NCBI RefSeq assembly: GCF_023544465.1
Contig: NZ_JALPVL010000005.1
Location: forward strand, 434,001 to 498,000
Origin: Paractinoplanes maris
GTDB lineage: Bacteria > Actinomycetota > Actinomycetes > Mycobacteriales > Micromonosporaceae
Length of the DNA: 64,000 nucleotides
Direction: 5' to 3'
This document shows, one piece after another, positions 52,478-61,806 of the stretch. The number at the start of each line of letters is the position of its first letter. The first letter of the stretch is position 1. The notes under the pieces were generated by a model. The model was not told the DNA's origin and searched no databases. It saw only the letters and a program-made list of their open reading frames with translations. The position numbers were made by a program, and so were the translations under genes.

Positions 52478-52999
52478 ATGCCGAAGAGAACCGACGGTGA
52501 GTACCTGGCCTTCGTGCGGGGCCGGGTGACCGGCCTGCGACGGGCGGCCTATCTGCTCTGCGGTGACTCGCACGGCGCGGACGACATAGTGCAGGAGACG
52601 CTGACCAAGCTGTACACGCGCTGGCCGCGGATCAGCTACGTCGAGAACCTCGACGCCTACGTCAACACGATGCTCGTCCGGGTCTTCCTCGACGAGCGGC
52701 GGCGCGGCTGGTGGAAGGTCGCTCTGCTCGACTGGCTGCCCGAGCGGGCCACGCCGGGGCCACCGGCCGCCGGCGTCGAGGACCGGTCGGTGGTGCACAC
52801 GGCCCTGATGGGCCTGCCGCCGCGCCAGCGGGCGGTCGTCGTGCTGCGCTTCCTGTGCGATCTGCCGGTCCGGGACGTGGCCCACCAGCTCGGCTGTTCC
52901 GAGGGCACGGTGAAGAGCCAGACCGCCCACGCGCTCGACCGGCTCCGCCGGGCTTTCGACGAGCTGCCCGGCACCGTCACCGTCCAGGACCGGCGATGA
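52478..52999 (+). CDS. SigE family ECF RNA polymerase sigma factor
   Basis: A 173-residue ECF sigma of the actinobacterial SigE group. Region 2 starts YLAFVRGRVTGLRRAAYLLC and has ADDIVQETLTKLYTRW; region 4 has LPPRQRAVVVLRFLCDLPVR and LGCSEGTVKSQTAHALDRL. ATG 52478. The stop overlaps an upstream-possible start of the next gene by ATGA. Members of this group are usually paired with a membrane-anchored protein, as here. Confidence 0.9.
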   Translation: MPKRTDGEYLAFVRGRVTGLRRAAYLLCGDSHGADDIVQETLTKLYTRWPRISYVENLDAYVNTMLVRVFLDERRRGWWKVALLDWLPERATPGPPAAGVEDRSVVHTALMGLPPRQRAVVVLRFLCDLPVRDVAHQLGCSEGTVKSQTAHALDRLRRAFDELPGTVTVQDRR

Positions 53000-53016
53000 C
53001 GGAGGAGAAGAGAGAC

Positions 53017-54228
53017 ATGACCGAGGACGACCGCGCGGTGCGGATTCTGCGCACGATGCCCGACGAGCCGCCGCTGCCGTCGACGGTGGACCTGCCCCGC
53101 ACGATGGCTGAGGGCCGGCGGCGGCGCCGCGTGCGCCGCTGGTCCGGCGGTGTGGCCCTGGCCGCGGTGACCGCGGTGGCGGCGGGCGGCGGCACGGTGG
53201 CCGTGGCGGCGCTGCGTGACGGCCCGGCCCCGGTACCCACCCCGACGGTCACGGCGACGTCGTCCCCGGCCACCGTCGCGGCCGCCCCGCCGCCCGTCCC
53301 GAAGGACTGCCGGGTGACGCTGCTGCCCAGCGGCGGGATCAAGAAGGCACTGGTCACCGCGGGTGACCCGAGCGGGCGTTACCTGGCCGGGCGGGTCTAC
53401 CCACCGACCGGCGTGCACACGGTGTTCTGGAAGGACGGCGTGCTCCAGCCGGTGCCGCCGATGCCGGGCGCCGACGCGGGATTCCGCGACATCAACTCGT
53501 CCGGCGTCGCGGTCGGCTCCAGCTACGAGGGCGACGTCCAGTACGCGTACGTGTTGACGGACGGCGCCGTGACCCGCCTGCGCGGCGGCCCGGCTGCGGC
53601 CGGTGCCATCAACGACAAGGGTGTCATCGCCGGCACGCTGGGCGAGCCCGGGTTGGACGGGGTGCCGGTCAGGTGGAAGTCGGCCCGGGCGACACCCACG
53701 AAGCTCAAGCTTCCGGCCGGCTACACCACCGGCAATGCCGACGTCATCGGCGAGGACGGCACCATTGTCGGCTCCGTCCATCGCAAGAACTCGGAGGGCA
53801 CGGCCTATCTGTGGCTGCCCGACGGCAGCGGGCGGCTGCTGCCCCGGCCCGGCCCGGCCGATTTCTTCTGGGCCGACTCGATCAGCAACGGCTGGTTGTT
53901 CGGCCGGGCGGTGGACGACGCCGACGACGGCTCCACCCGCGACTTCACGTCGTATCGGTACTCCATCGCCACCGGGAAGTTTGTGAGGCTGGCAACCGAG
54001 CTGTCCCCGACCGCGCTCGGCGCCGAGAACGGCTGGGTGGCCGGCACCAGCACCGGTCCGGTCGTCATCGCCGGCCGCACGGTGGTGAAGCTGCCGGCGT
54101 ACAAAGGCATGAAGGACTACATGGTGACCGCCTTCAGCGCCGACGGTAAGACGGCCGCCGGCTACACCCACGACTCGAGCGAGACCGAGGCGGCCGCCAA
54201 CCGTCCGCTGCGATGGACCTGCCGCTAG
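53017..54228 (+). CDS. membrane-anchored beta-propeller-like protein, putative anti-sigma partner
   Basis: A 403-residue single-pass protein. A short cytosolic N-terminus (about 1-40, with RRRRRVRRWSGG before the helix) is followed by one membrane helix (GGVALAAVTAVAAGGGTVAV), a Pro/Thr-rich stalk and a repeat-rich ectodomain (INSSGVAVGSSY, INDKGVIAGTLG, IGEDGTIVGSVHR, ISNGWLFGRAV: about six HAF-like blades). ATG 53017 has GGAGGAG 9 nt upstream; ATG 52996 would overlap the sigma stop. It is cotranscribed with the SigE-family sigma; the N-terminus could bind it, but no ZAS motif is present. Confidence 0.75.
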   Translation: MTEDDRAVRILRTMPDEPPLPSTVDLPRTMAEGRRRRRVRRWSGGVALAAVTAVAAGGGTVAVAALRDGPAPVPTPTVTATSSPATVAAAPPPVPKDCRVTLLPSGGIKKALVTAGDPSGRYLAGRVYPPTGVHTVFWKDGVLQPVPPMPGADAGFRDINSSGVAVGSSYEGDVQYAYVLTDGAVTRLRGGPAAAGAINDKGVIAGTLGEPGLDGVPVRWKSARATPTKLKLPAGYTTGNADVIGEDGTIVGSVHRKNSEGTAYLWLPDGSGRLLPRPGPADFFWADSISNGWLFGRAVDDADDGSTRDFTSYRYSIATGKFVRLATELSPTALGAENGWVAGTSTGPVVIAGRTVVKLPAYKGMKDYMVTAFSADGKTAAGYTHDSSETEAAANRPLRWTCR

Positions 54229-54229
54229 A

Positions 54230-54320
54230 TCACCGGCGGCCCTTCAGCCACGGGCGCAGGACCGCCGGCTGCTCGTCGGTGAAGACCGGGTACGCGTCAC
54301 CCGTCCAGCATGACGCGACT
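54230..54320 (-). pseudogene. 3' remnant of a minus-strand gene
   Basis: Minus-strand codons ending at the TGA at 54230-54232 read DAYPVFTDEQPAVLRPWLKG with G or C in every third position, i.e. clear coding character. The upstream frame (ENLFIASRVMLDG) is joined by one extra G (GGG for GG near 54300). The frame does not continue further, so only about 30 codons survive. Family not recognised. Confidence 0.3.
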
Positions 54321-54380
54321 GGCGATGAAAAGGTTTTCAGACCCGATTCCGCTTCCACTGCAGAGATCAGGGTCGATGCC

Positions 54381-54406
54381 TTGACATCGGTCTGCAACGG
54401 ATTTCA
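54381..54406 (+). promoter_or_regulatory. promoter -35 and LacI-type operator of the ABC operon
   Basis: TTGACA at 54381-54386 is a perfect -35 box. TGCAACGGATTTCA (54393-54406) is an imperfect LacI-type palindrome with a central CG pair (TG-AA half sites). It lies 12 bp upstream of the lacI GTG, so the mRNA may have a very short or no leader. Confidence 0.5.
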
Positions 54407-54417
54407 GACTGACCGGC

Positions 54418-55392
54418 GTGGCAGTGACCATCCGTGAGGTCGCCCGCGTGGCCGGTGTCTCGGCGGCCACGGTCACCCGCGCGCTGTCCACACCGGAGGT
54501 CGTCCGGCCGGCCACCCGGCAACGGGTCCGGGAGGTCGCGGCCAGTCTCGGCTACCACCCCAACCGGGCCGCGCGCGGGCTGATCACCGGGCGCACCGGC
54601 AACTTCGGGCTGCTCGTGCCCGACCTGGCCAACCCGTTCTTCCCGAGCATCGTCAAGGGGGTACAGGGGCGCGCGCACGAGGCCGACCACGCGGTGTTCC
54701 TGGCCGACACCGACGAGGACCCGGCGGCCGAGGCCGGCCTCGTGCGCAAGCTGGCCAAGCAGGTCGACGGCATCGTGCTGTGCTCGCCCCGGATGGCCGA
54801 GCCCGAGCTGCGCGCGCTGGCCGGCGAGGTCCCGACGGTGCTCGTCTATCGCCGGGTGCCCGGTGTCCCGTCCGTGACGGCCGAGTTCCTCGACGGCATG
54901 CGCCAGGCGGTCAGTCACCTGACCGCGCTCGGGCATCGGCGCATCGCCTACGTGGCCGGGCCGCGCACGTCGTGGGCCAACCGCGAGCGGGTCCGCTCGC
55001 TCCGGGCGGTCACCCGCCGGAGCGAGGTCGAGCTGACCGAGATGGGCAACGTGATCCCGCAGTTCCCGGGCGGCGTGTCCGTGGCCGACCGCGTGCTGGC
55101 GGCCGGCGTGACCGCCGTGATCGCCTACAACGACCTGGTCGCGCTGGGCCTGCTGCACCGGTTCGCGGCCCGCGGGGTCGCGGTGCCCGACGACATCAGC
55201 GTGCTCGGTTTCGACGACATCCCCCTGGCCGAGATGGTCCATCCCGCGCTCACCACCGTCGCCCTGCCCAAGGAGGAGGCCGGCCAGGCCGGCGTGGACC
55301 TTCTCCTGCACCTGCTGGACCGCCGGACGGCCGTCCGGCGTGAACTGCCCACCCAACTGATGGTGCGGGGCTCCACCGGTCCCGCCCGCTGA
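54418..55392 (+). CDS. LacI family transcriptional regulator of the second ABC operon
   Basis: A 324-residue repressor. HTH: TIREVARVAGVSAATVTRAL (about 4-23) followed by a hinge HPNRAARGLITGRTGNFG. The sensor domain ends DISVLGFDDIPLAEMVHPAL. GTG 54418 is the conserved start. A candidate operator overlaps its promoter. It is the first gene of a five-gene operon (repressor, lipoprotein, ATPase, two permeases) and likely autoregulated. Confidence 0.92.
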   Translation: MAVTIREVARVAGVSAATVTRALSTPEVVRPATRQRVREVAASLGYHPNRAARGLITGRTGNFGLLVPDLANPFFPSIVKGVQGRAHEADHAVFLADTDEDPAAEAGLVRKLAKQVDGIVLCSPRMAEPELRALAGEVPTVLVYRRVPGVPSVTAEFLDGMRQAVSHLTALGHRRIAYVAGPRTSWANRERVRSLRAVTRRSEVELTEMGNVIPQFPGGVSVADRVLAAGVTAVIAYNDLVALGLLHRFAARGVAVPDDISVLGFDDIPLAEMVHPALTTVALPKEEAGQAGVDLLLHLLDRRTAVRRELPTQLMVRGSTGPAR

Positions 55393-55406
55393 CGAAGGGC
55401 ACCGAC

Positions 55407-56611
55407 ATGGCTCGTACGAGAATCGCGCTCGCCGCCGCCGTCACCCTGCTGGTCCCGGCTGTGGAGCACCGGAGAGTCCGAACAGCGGCGGCGGCACCAC
55501 CGACGGCCCGGTGCCGGACAAGCCCGACCGCGCCGTCACGCTGAACATCCTCGATGTGGCCGGAAACCTCCAGCTGACCCAAGGCATGATCGACGACTAC
55601 GCGTCCCGCACCAAGGATCAGATCGAGAAGGTCACCTACTCCAAGGCGACCGCGCCCGAACTGGTCGGCAAGGTCAAGGCGCAGCAGGCGGCCGGCCGGG
55701 TCGACATCGACCTCGTGCTGACCGGCGTCGACGGTCTGGCCGCGGGCATCGATCAGGGGTTGTGGACGGCGGTGCTGCCCACGCAGGCGTCGCGGCTGCC
55801 GGGCATGAGCGACTACCTGCCCGGCGCGGCGGCCATGCAGAAGCTCGCGGGTGACTTCGGCGTGACGGTCACCTATTACCCGTCCGGACCGCTGATCGAG
55901 TATCTGCCGGGCACGGTGCCGGATCCGCCGAAGACGGCGGAACAGCTGCTGGCGTACGCGAAAGCCAACCCCGGGGCGGTGCAGTACGCCCGCCCGTCCA
56001 ACTCCGGACCCGGCCGCACCTTCCTGATGGGCTTGCCCTACCTGCTCGGCGACAGCGATCCCAAGGACCCGGTCAACGGCTGGTCCAAGACCTGGGCCTA
56101 CCTGGCCGAGCTCAACAAATACGTGACCCTGTACCCGTCGAGCACGTCCGAGACGATGAAGAACCTGGCCAACGGCTCGGCAAAAATCATCGCCACCACG
56201 ACCGGCTGGGACATCAACCCGCGCGTGCTCGGCACGGTGCCCAAAGAGGCGCGGGTCGGCACCCTCGACGGCTTCCACTGGGTGACCGACGCCCACTACG
56301 CGGTCATCCCCCGCGGCGTCCCGGTGGCCAAGCAGGCGGCGATCCTCAACCTGCTGAAGGACATGCTCACCCCGCAGCAACAGGCCAAGGCGTACGACCA
56401 GGGCTACTTCTACCCCGGCCCGGCGGTCAAGGACGTGACGCTGAGCATGGCCCCCGCCGGGAGTCAGCAGGCGCTGGCCGAGTACGGCCGGCCCGAGTAC
56501 GACCAGCTGATCGCGAGCAACCCGGTCGAGGTGCCGCTCGACGCCAAGTCGCTGGTGGCCGCGTTCGACCGATGGGACCGGGAGATCGGCGGCGCGAAGG
56601 TGAAGAAGTGA
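55407..56611 (+). pseudogene. ABC transporter substrate-binding lipoprotein, frameshift in signal peptide
   Basis: The mature part is intact from about 55510 (VTLNILDVAGNLQLTQGMID through AFDRWDREIGG). The signal peptide starts at ATG 55407 (MARTRIALAAAVTLLVPA) and then leaves frame near 55459. One missing base would give PACGAPESPNSGG, creating a lipobox cysteine and a 401-residue protein. Restored, it is a PotD/iron-type solute-binding lipoprotein. Its stop overlaps the ATPase start (GTGA at 56608-56611). Whether this is an error or mutation is unknown. Confidence 0.78.
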
Positions 56612-57654
56612 GCGGCTTCGACGAGCTGCGCCTGGACGGCGTCCGGCGCCGGTTCGGCGGCCAGGACGCCCTGGCCGGGCTGAGCCTGACGATCCGGCGC
56701 GGCGAATTCATCGCGCTGCTCGGGCCGTCGGGCTGCGGGAAGTCGACCGCGCTGAACTGCCTGGCCGGACTGCTGCCGCTGTCCGAGGGCAGCATCTGGC
56801 AGGACGGGACGCGGCTCGACACGCTGCCGCCGGAGCGGCGCGGCTTCGGCATGGTGTTCCAGAACTACGCGCTCTTCCCGCATCTGCCGGTGCGCAGGAA
56901 CATCTCCTTCGGCCTGCAGATGCGGCGGTTGCCCCGCGACGAGGTCCGCCGCCGCACCGATGAGGCGCTCCGGCTCGTACGGCTGGAGGAGCATGCCGGG
57001 AAGCTGCCGGGCCAGCTCTCCGGCGGCCAGCAGCAGCGGGTGGCCATCGCCCGCGCGGTGGTGCTGGAACCGTCGCTGGTGCTGATGGACGAGCCGCTGT
57101 CCAACCTGGACGCCAAGCTGCGGCTGGAGATGCGCACCGAGATCCGGCGCCTGCATCAGACCCTCGGCCTGACCACGGTTTACGTGACCCACGACCAGGA
57201 GGAGGCGTTGTCGCTCGCGGACCGCCTGGTGGTGCTGCGGGACGGGCGGGTGGAGCAGATCGGTACGCCGCAGGAGCTGCACGAGCGGCCGGCCAACCGG
57301 CACGTCGCCGACTTCATGGGCTACCGGAATCTGCTGCCCATGAAGGTGAAGGCGGTGCACGGCTCGACCGTGACCGTCGACGGGTCCGGCCTGACGCTGG
57401 AAGGCGTGGCGGTCGGGGCGCTGTCCCCGGGCGACGACGTGCTGGCCGGGATCCGCCCGGAGGACTTGCACGCCGGCGAGCACGGCGTGCCGGTCACGGT
57501 CGAGGTCGTCGAATATCAGGGGCGCGAACTGGCTGTCGAAGCGCGTACCTCGGCCGGCGTGGCGGTGCACCTGCGGGCGATCACGCGTCCGGCACCGGGT
57601 GACCAGATCGCGGTGACCGCCGAACCCGCCCGCGTCCTGGTGTTTCCGTCGTGA
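56608..57654 (+). CDS. ABC transporter ATP-binding protein (PotA-like)
   Basis: A 348-residue ATPase. Walker A is GPSGCGKST, the Q-loop FQNYALFPHL, signature LSGGQQQRVAIARA, Walker B LVLMDEPLSNLDAKL, H-loop YVTHDQEEAL. A C-terminal TOBE domain follows (ADFMGYRNLLPMKV to the end). GTG 56608 overlaps the binding-protein stop. It forms a 2+1 importer with the two permeases; family match is polyamine/Fe/phosphonate-type importers. Confidence 0.93.
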   Translation: MSGFDELRLDGVRRRFGGQDALAGLSLTIRRGEFIALLGPSGCGKSTALNCLAGLLPLSEGSIWQDGTRLDTLPPERRGFGMVFQNYALFPHLPVRRNISFGLQMRRLPRDEVRRRTDEALRLVRLEEHAGKLPGQLSGGQQQRVAIARAVVLEPSLVLMDEPLSNLDAKLRLEMRTEIRRLHQTLGLTTVYVTHDQEEALSLADRLVVLRDGRVEQIGTPQELHERPANRHVADFMGYRNLLPMKVKAVHGSTVTVDGSGLTLEGVAVGALSPGDDVLAGIRPEDLHAGEHGVPVTVEVVEYQGRELAVEARTSAGVAVHLRAITRPAPGDQIAVTAEPARVLVFPS

Positions 57655-58529
57655 CCCGGGTGGCGCTGAGGCACCGGTTGGCCGAACGCGGCATCGACCG
57701 GCAACTGTGGTTGCTCGTCCCCGGACTGGCGTGCGTGCTGGCCCTGTTCGTCTACCCCTTCGCGTACGGGATCGGTCTGTCCTTCCAACCGGCGCAGGGC
57801 GGCGTGTTCGGGGCCTATCGCGAGTTCTTCACCGACGCCTATCAGCGCGACACCATCGCGACGACGCTCGGGCTGTCGCTGCCGGCGGCGATCCTCAACG
57901 TGGCGGCGTCGGTGCCCATCGCCTATCGCATGCGTGGGCGGTTCCGCGGCAAGCGGCTGCTGACCACGATCCTGGTCGTGCCGATCACGCTGGGGACCGT
58001 GCTGACGGCCGAAGGGTTGCTCAACTATCTGGGGCCGGCCGGGTGGTTCAACCGGTTCCTGATGGCGGTGGGCCTCCTGGACGAGCCGGTGCGCCTCACC
58101 AACAACTACTGGGGTGTCTTCTTCTCGCTGGTGATCACCGGTTTCCCGTTCGCGTTCCTGCTGATCCTGTCCTACCTCTCGGGCATCGACCCGACCCTGG
58201 AGAGGGCGGCGGCGACGCTGGGCGCGGGCTGGTGGCAGCGATTCCGGCGGATCACCCTGCCGCTGCTGGCGCCGGGGCTGGCGACCACGTTCTGCCTGAC
58301 GTTCGTGCTGGCGTTCAGCGTGTTCCCGTCGGCGGTGCTGGTGGGCGACCCGGCCGGGACCACCCGGGTCATCTCGATCGCGGCCTACCACGCGGCATAC
58401 GAGGCCTACGACTATCCGCTGGGCAGCGCCATCGCCGTGGTCATGGGGGTGGTCGAGCTGTTCGTGGTGGCGGTGGTGCTCGGCCTGCGGTCGCTGCTCT
58501 ACACCGGCTCGACAGGGGGTAAAGGCTGA
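57651..58529 (+). CDS. ABC transporter permease (PotB-like)
   Basis: A 292-residue permease with about six helices; EAA loop RAAATLGAGWWQRFRRITLP (about residues 185-204). N-terminal helix WLLVPGLACVLALFVYPFAY. GTG 57651 overlaps the ATPase stop by 4 nt (GTGA). Partner of the PotC-like permease that follows. Confidence 0.92.
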   Translation: MTRVALRHRLAERGIDRQLWLLVPGLACVLALFVYPFAYGIGLSFQPAQGGVFGAYREFFTDAYQRDTIATTLGLSLPAAILNVAASVPIAYRMRGRFRGKRLLTTILVVPITLGTVLTAEGLLNYLGPAGWFNRFLMAVGLLDEPVRLTNNYWGVFFSLVITGFPFAFLLILSYLSGIDPTLERAAATLGAGWWQRFRRITLPLLAPGLATTFCLTFVLAFSVFPSAVLVGDPAGTTRVISIAAYHAAYEAYDYPLGSAIAVVMGVVELFVVAVVLGLRSLLYTGSTGGKG

Positions 58530-59386
58530 TGACACTGGTCTCGGAGAAGACGGCGGCACGTCCCATCGTCGCCTCGCCGGCCGCGTGGCTCGTCTGGGGT
58601 GCGGTGGCGTTCTTCCTGATCAACCTGGCCGGTGTGATCGGCTCGGTGGTGGTCAACTCGGTGGGCCGGCGCTGGTTCGACACGTGGCTGCCCGAGGGCT
58701 GGACGACCCAGTGGTACGCCTCCGCGTGGACCGAGTTCGGCCTGCTCGACGTGCTCCTGGTGACGCTCGAGGTGGCCGTGCTGGTGGTCGGCATCTCGGT
58801 GCTGGTGGGCGTGCCGGCGTCGTACGTGCTGGCGCGCCGCTCCTTCCCCGGCCGCCGGCTGGTCTACCTGTTGTTCCTGCTGCCGATCCTGATGCCCCCG
58901 ATCACGTACGGGATCCCGCTGGCCACGGTCCTCTACAAGTACGGCTTCGCGGGCCACCTGGCCGGCGTGGTGCTGGCCAACCTGGTGCCGTCGATCCCGT
59001 TCGTGATCCTGACGATGACGCCCTTCATCGAGCAGATCGACCCGACCATGGAGAAGGCGGCCCGGATGTGCGGGGCCCGCACCGGGCAGATCTTCGGCCG
59101 CATCCTGGCGCCGTTGCTGGTGCCGGGCATCCTGGCCGCCTCGATCCTGGTGCTGGTGCGGACGGTGGGGATGTTCGAGCTGACGTTCCTGACCGCCGGG
59201 CCGGACTCGCAGACGCTGGTGGTGGCGCTCTACTACTCGATGTCGGCGGCGGGGATCCGGGCTCAGCAGTCGGTCGACGCGATGGCCGTGCTCTACACGG
59301 CGTCCATGCTGGTGCTGCTGGTTGTCGCGCTGCGGTTCGTCAACCCGACTCAGCTGGTCGCCCGGGTCAAGGAGGAGCCGGATTGA
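58529..59386 (+). CDS. ABC transporter permease (PotC-like)
   Basis: A 285-residue permease; EAA loop EKAARMCGARTGQIFGRILA. Helices include LLDVLLVTLEVAVLVVGISV and YLLFLLPILMPPITYGIPL. ATG 58529 overlaps the previous stop by one base (TGATG). Last gene of the operon; 37 bp of its 3' end overlap the convergent membrane-protein gene. Confidence 0.92.
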   Translation: MTLVSEKTAARPIVASPAAWLVWGAVAFFLINLAGVIGSVVVNSVGRRWFDTWLPEGWTTQWYASAWTEFGLLDVLLVTLEVAVLVVGISVLVGVPASYVLARRSFPGRRLVYLLFLLPILMPPITYGIPLATVLYKYGFAGHLAGVVLANLVPSIPFVILTMTPFIEQIDPTMEKAARMCGARTGQIFGRILAPLLVPGILAASILVLVRTVGMFELTFLTAGPDSQTLVVALYYSMSAAGIRAQQSVDAMAVLYTASMLVLLVVALRFVNPTQLVARVKEEPD

Positions 59387-60231
59387 CCGAGGATCGACCA
59401 CAGGAACAGCGCGGGCGCGGCCAGGAGGATTCCGGTGAGCACGGCCGGGCCGATGAGGTCGCCCACCGGGACCGGCGGGGCCTCGGCGACGGCGACGGCG
59501 CAGTCCCGGTACGCGGTGACAACTCCCTGGGTGAGCACCGGGTCCGGGAGCTGCCAGTGCAGATCGGCCAGCTCCTTGATGGCCGCCGTCTCGCGGTAGA
59601 GCATCGGCAGCGTGCTGAGCGCGAGCATCCAGTTGCCCGTCCGGGTGGCGAGAGGCCGGCTCGCGGCCAGCGCGGTCAGCGTGATGGCCGCCAGGAAGGC
59701 CACTGCCCCGGGCGCGGCCGCCGTGACCCGGCCGGGCTCCTCGGCGGCCGCGGTGATCGGGCGGAACCAGATCAGGGCCGCCAGACAGCCGACCGGCACC
59801 AAGACCAAGGCGATCTGGCCCTGGTGGGTCCGCGAGCGGCGTACGGCTTGGACGGCCGCCACGAGGGCGGCGCAGCGCAGGAGAGCCGCCCCCTGCTGAG
59901 CGTGCAGCTGACCGCGCCAGAAGTCGTAGTGGGCGGTGGAGGGGCAGCCGTCCGCGGCCGCCCAGGCGCCGGCGGGATAGGGCGTGAGCCGGCCCACCAG
60001 GTCGACCACGGCTCCGGCGGTCAGAAGCAGGGCGAAGGCCGTCAACGCCCGGCGTACGGCGGATGGCGCGGCCCGGCCGTCCCACGCGACCCAGCCGGCC
60101 AAGGCCGCCGTGGCCAGCGTTCCGGCGGCGTAGCGCAGATCAGGCTGGTCGAGCACGGTAGCCACGACCGCGACACCCACGAAAGCAGCCACCATCAGCG
60201 GGAACGGTCGCACTCTGGCATCTTCTGTCAT
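59350..60231 (-). CDS. multi-pass membrane protein, 293 aa
   Basis: About seven to eight helices (PLMVAAFVGVAVVATVLDQ, ALTAFALLLTAGAVVDLVG, IALVLVPVGCLAALIWF, AVAFLAAITLTALAAS, AVLTGILLAAPALFLWSILG). Two cysteines. No family recognised. Start ATG 60231. Its last 37 bp overlap the end of the PotC-like gene. The 183 bp between this gene and the LLM gene hold nothing recognisable except both promoters. Confidence 0.7.
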   Translation of the reverse strand: MTEDARVRPFPLMVAAFVGVAVVATVLDQPDLRYAAGTLATAALAGWVAWDGRAAPSAVRRALTAFALLLTAGAVVDLVGRLTPYPAGAWAAADGCPSTAHYDFWRGQLHAQQGAALLRCAALVAAVQAVRRSRTHQGQIALVLVPVGCLAALIWFRPITAAAEEPGRVTAAAPGAVAFLAAITLTALAASRPLATRTGNWMLALSTLPMLYRETAAIKELADLHWQLPDPVLTQGVVTAYRDCAVAVAEAPPVPVGDLIGPAVLTGILLAAPALFLWSILGQSGSSLTRATS

Positions 60232-60414
60232 GGCGAGGCCCGGCGCCGGTGAATGCCGATGCCGGTGCGCCGGGATCGGGTTCTCGAGCCCCGGCCGTGC
60301 TCGGCTGCAACGAGCCAGATTCCTTGTCGCGTGCTGTCGGATCCGCGGTGATCCGTTCGTAGATCGGTGAAGAGCTCGGCCGAGGGGCCGGGCCGGAGGA
60401 ACGATGGGTTACCC

Positions 60415-61218
60415 ATGAGGTCATTGCGCTTCGGAGTTGTTGCTCCGATCATCACCGACGTGCCGGCGTGGCTCGACCAGCTGCGTGGTCTGGCCGACAG
60501 CGGCTACTCGACGATCCTGATGCCGGACGTGCCGCAGTGGCAGCCGGCTCCGGGCCCGGCGCTGGCGGTTGCGGCCACCATCACCGATCTCCGAGTGGGC
60601 ACCTGGGTGTATGCGTCGCCCGTACGGCCGGCTTGGATCACCGCGTGGGAAGCGCACTCGCTGACCGTGCTCACGGACGGCCGCTTCGAGATGGGCATCG
60701 GCACCGGGCGGCCCGGGATCGCCGGTCAGCTCCGCGAGCTCGGCCTGCCCGCGGTGCCCGCGAACGACCGATCGGGCCAGGTGCGCGAGATTCTCACGGC
60801 CTTGCGGGAGCTCGACGGCCCGGACCGGCACACTCCGGTGGCGATGGCCGTCGGTGGTCCCCAGGCGCAAGCGCTGGCGGCCGAGCTCGCCGACACGGTG
60901 ACCTTCGTGATGCCGCACACCGAGACACGCGCCGAGACGACGCGACGGGTCCGCGCGTTCGACAACCGGCGCGATCTGGAGCTCGCTGCGCACGTCCCGG
61001 TGATCGGCGACGCGGTCGCCCCCTTCATGGCCGGTCCGGACACCGACACCGCCGCCATCCGGGCCGCCGACTCGCTGGCCTTCCTCCCGAGTGACCCCGC
61101 CGCGGCCATCGACGAGATCCACCGGCGACGCGAGGAGATCGGTTTCACGTACTTCGTGTTCGGCGCGGACGTCGCCGCTCCCCTGGCCCCGGTCGTCGCC
61201 GAACTGGCCGGACGGTAA
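60415..61218 (+). CDS. LLM class (F420 or FMN) oxidoreductase
   Basis: A 267-residue luciferase-like TIM-barrel protein: LRFGVVAPIITDVPAWLDQL, LRVGTWVYASPVRPAWITAW, LTDGRFEMGIGTGRPGIAGQ, and PVAMAVGGPQAQALAAELAD are the family's conserved beta/alpha segments. Cofactor (F420H2 or FMN) cannot be read from this. ATG 60415 is the conserved start. Single gene; substrate unknown. Confidence 0.85.
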   Translation: MRSLRFGVVAPIITDVPAWLDQLRGLADSGYSTILMPDVPQWQPAPGPALAVAATITDLRVGTWVYASPVRPAWITAWEAHSLTVLTDGRFEMGIGTGRPGIAGQLRELGLPAVPANDRSGQVREILTALRELDGPDRHTPVAMAVGGPQAQALAAELADTVTFVMPHTETRAETTRRVRAFDNRRDLELAAHVPVIGDAVAPFMAGPDTDTAAIRAADSLAFLPSDPAAAIDEIHRRREEIGFTYFVFGADVAAPLAPVVAELAGR

Positions 61219-61245
61219 TGAAGCAGGAAAGCCCCGGCTGGAGTG

Positions 61246-61788
61246 TCAGCCGGCTTGTTTCCAGGTCACAGTGATCGCGCCTCTTGTTGTGGTGGGCGTG
61301 GAGGCCACGCCAGGACGTGACTCGTCTTCGCACTCCTCATTTGGTAGCGAGTGACGGCCCAGGGTGTCTTCTCGCTGGAGAGGTTGTAGCCGGCGGTGGA
61401 AGGCTGGGTCACCGCGCATCCGTCCACGTAGTGCAAGGTGGCAGCGGCCTGACCGAAGGTGAAGACCGGGAACTTCGGCAGTGGGCCGTTCGGGCCGTCG
61501 GTGGGCTATTTCACCGTGGGTCGTTCCAGGATGCATTCGCCGGACATGGGAGCGGTCTTCGCCGCCTCCCGTCGTTGGTAATACCATTTTCCGATCGCCG
61601 GTGTATTGCGACCATGGGCCCAGGTTCTGCAGGTCGTAGAGTACGTCCTTGCCGGCCCCCGCCCAATGCGCGGCGTTGGCCGAGGTCACCACCAATTTTT
61701 CGGCTGCTGCGGCTGGGGACGTGGACCCGGCGAAGGCGCCGGCCACCGTGAGGGACAGCGTGGCGACAGCCGCCGTAATTCGCTTCAC
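61246..61788 (-). pseudogene. secreted Cys-containing protein, broken by frameshifts
   Basis: Starts at GTG 61788 with a Sec signal (KRITAAVATLSLTVAGAFAG) and AEKLVVTSANAAHWAGAGKD. Coding then moves to another frame near 61560-61580 (AKTAPMSGECILERPTVK), crosses a TAG, continues as FGQAAATLHYVDGCAVTQPS and EKTPWAVTRYQ, and returns to the first frame near 61340 (PTTTRGAITVTWKQAG). Restored, it is a secreted protein of roughly 180 residues with three cysteines. Two opposite indels and one stop suggest real decay or several errors. An IS5 element sits about 20 bp upstream of its start, between it and any promoter. Confidence 0.55.
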
Positions 61789-61806
61789 AATGAGCCTTTT
61801 CCATCC

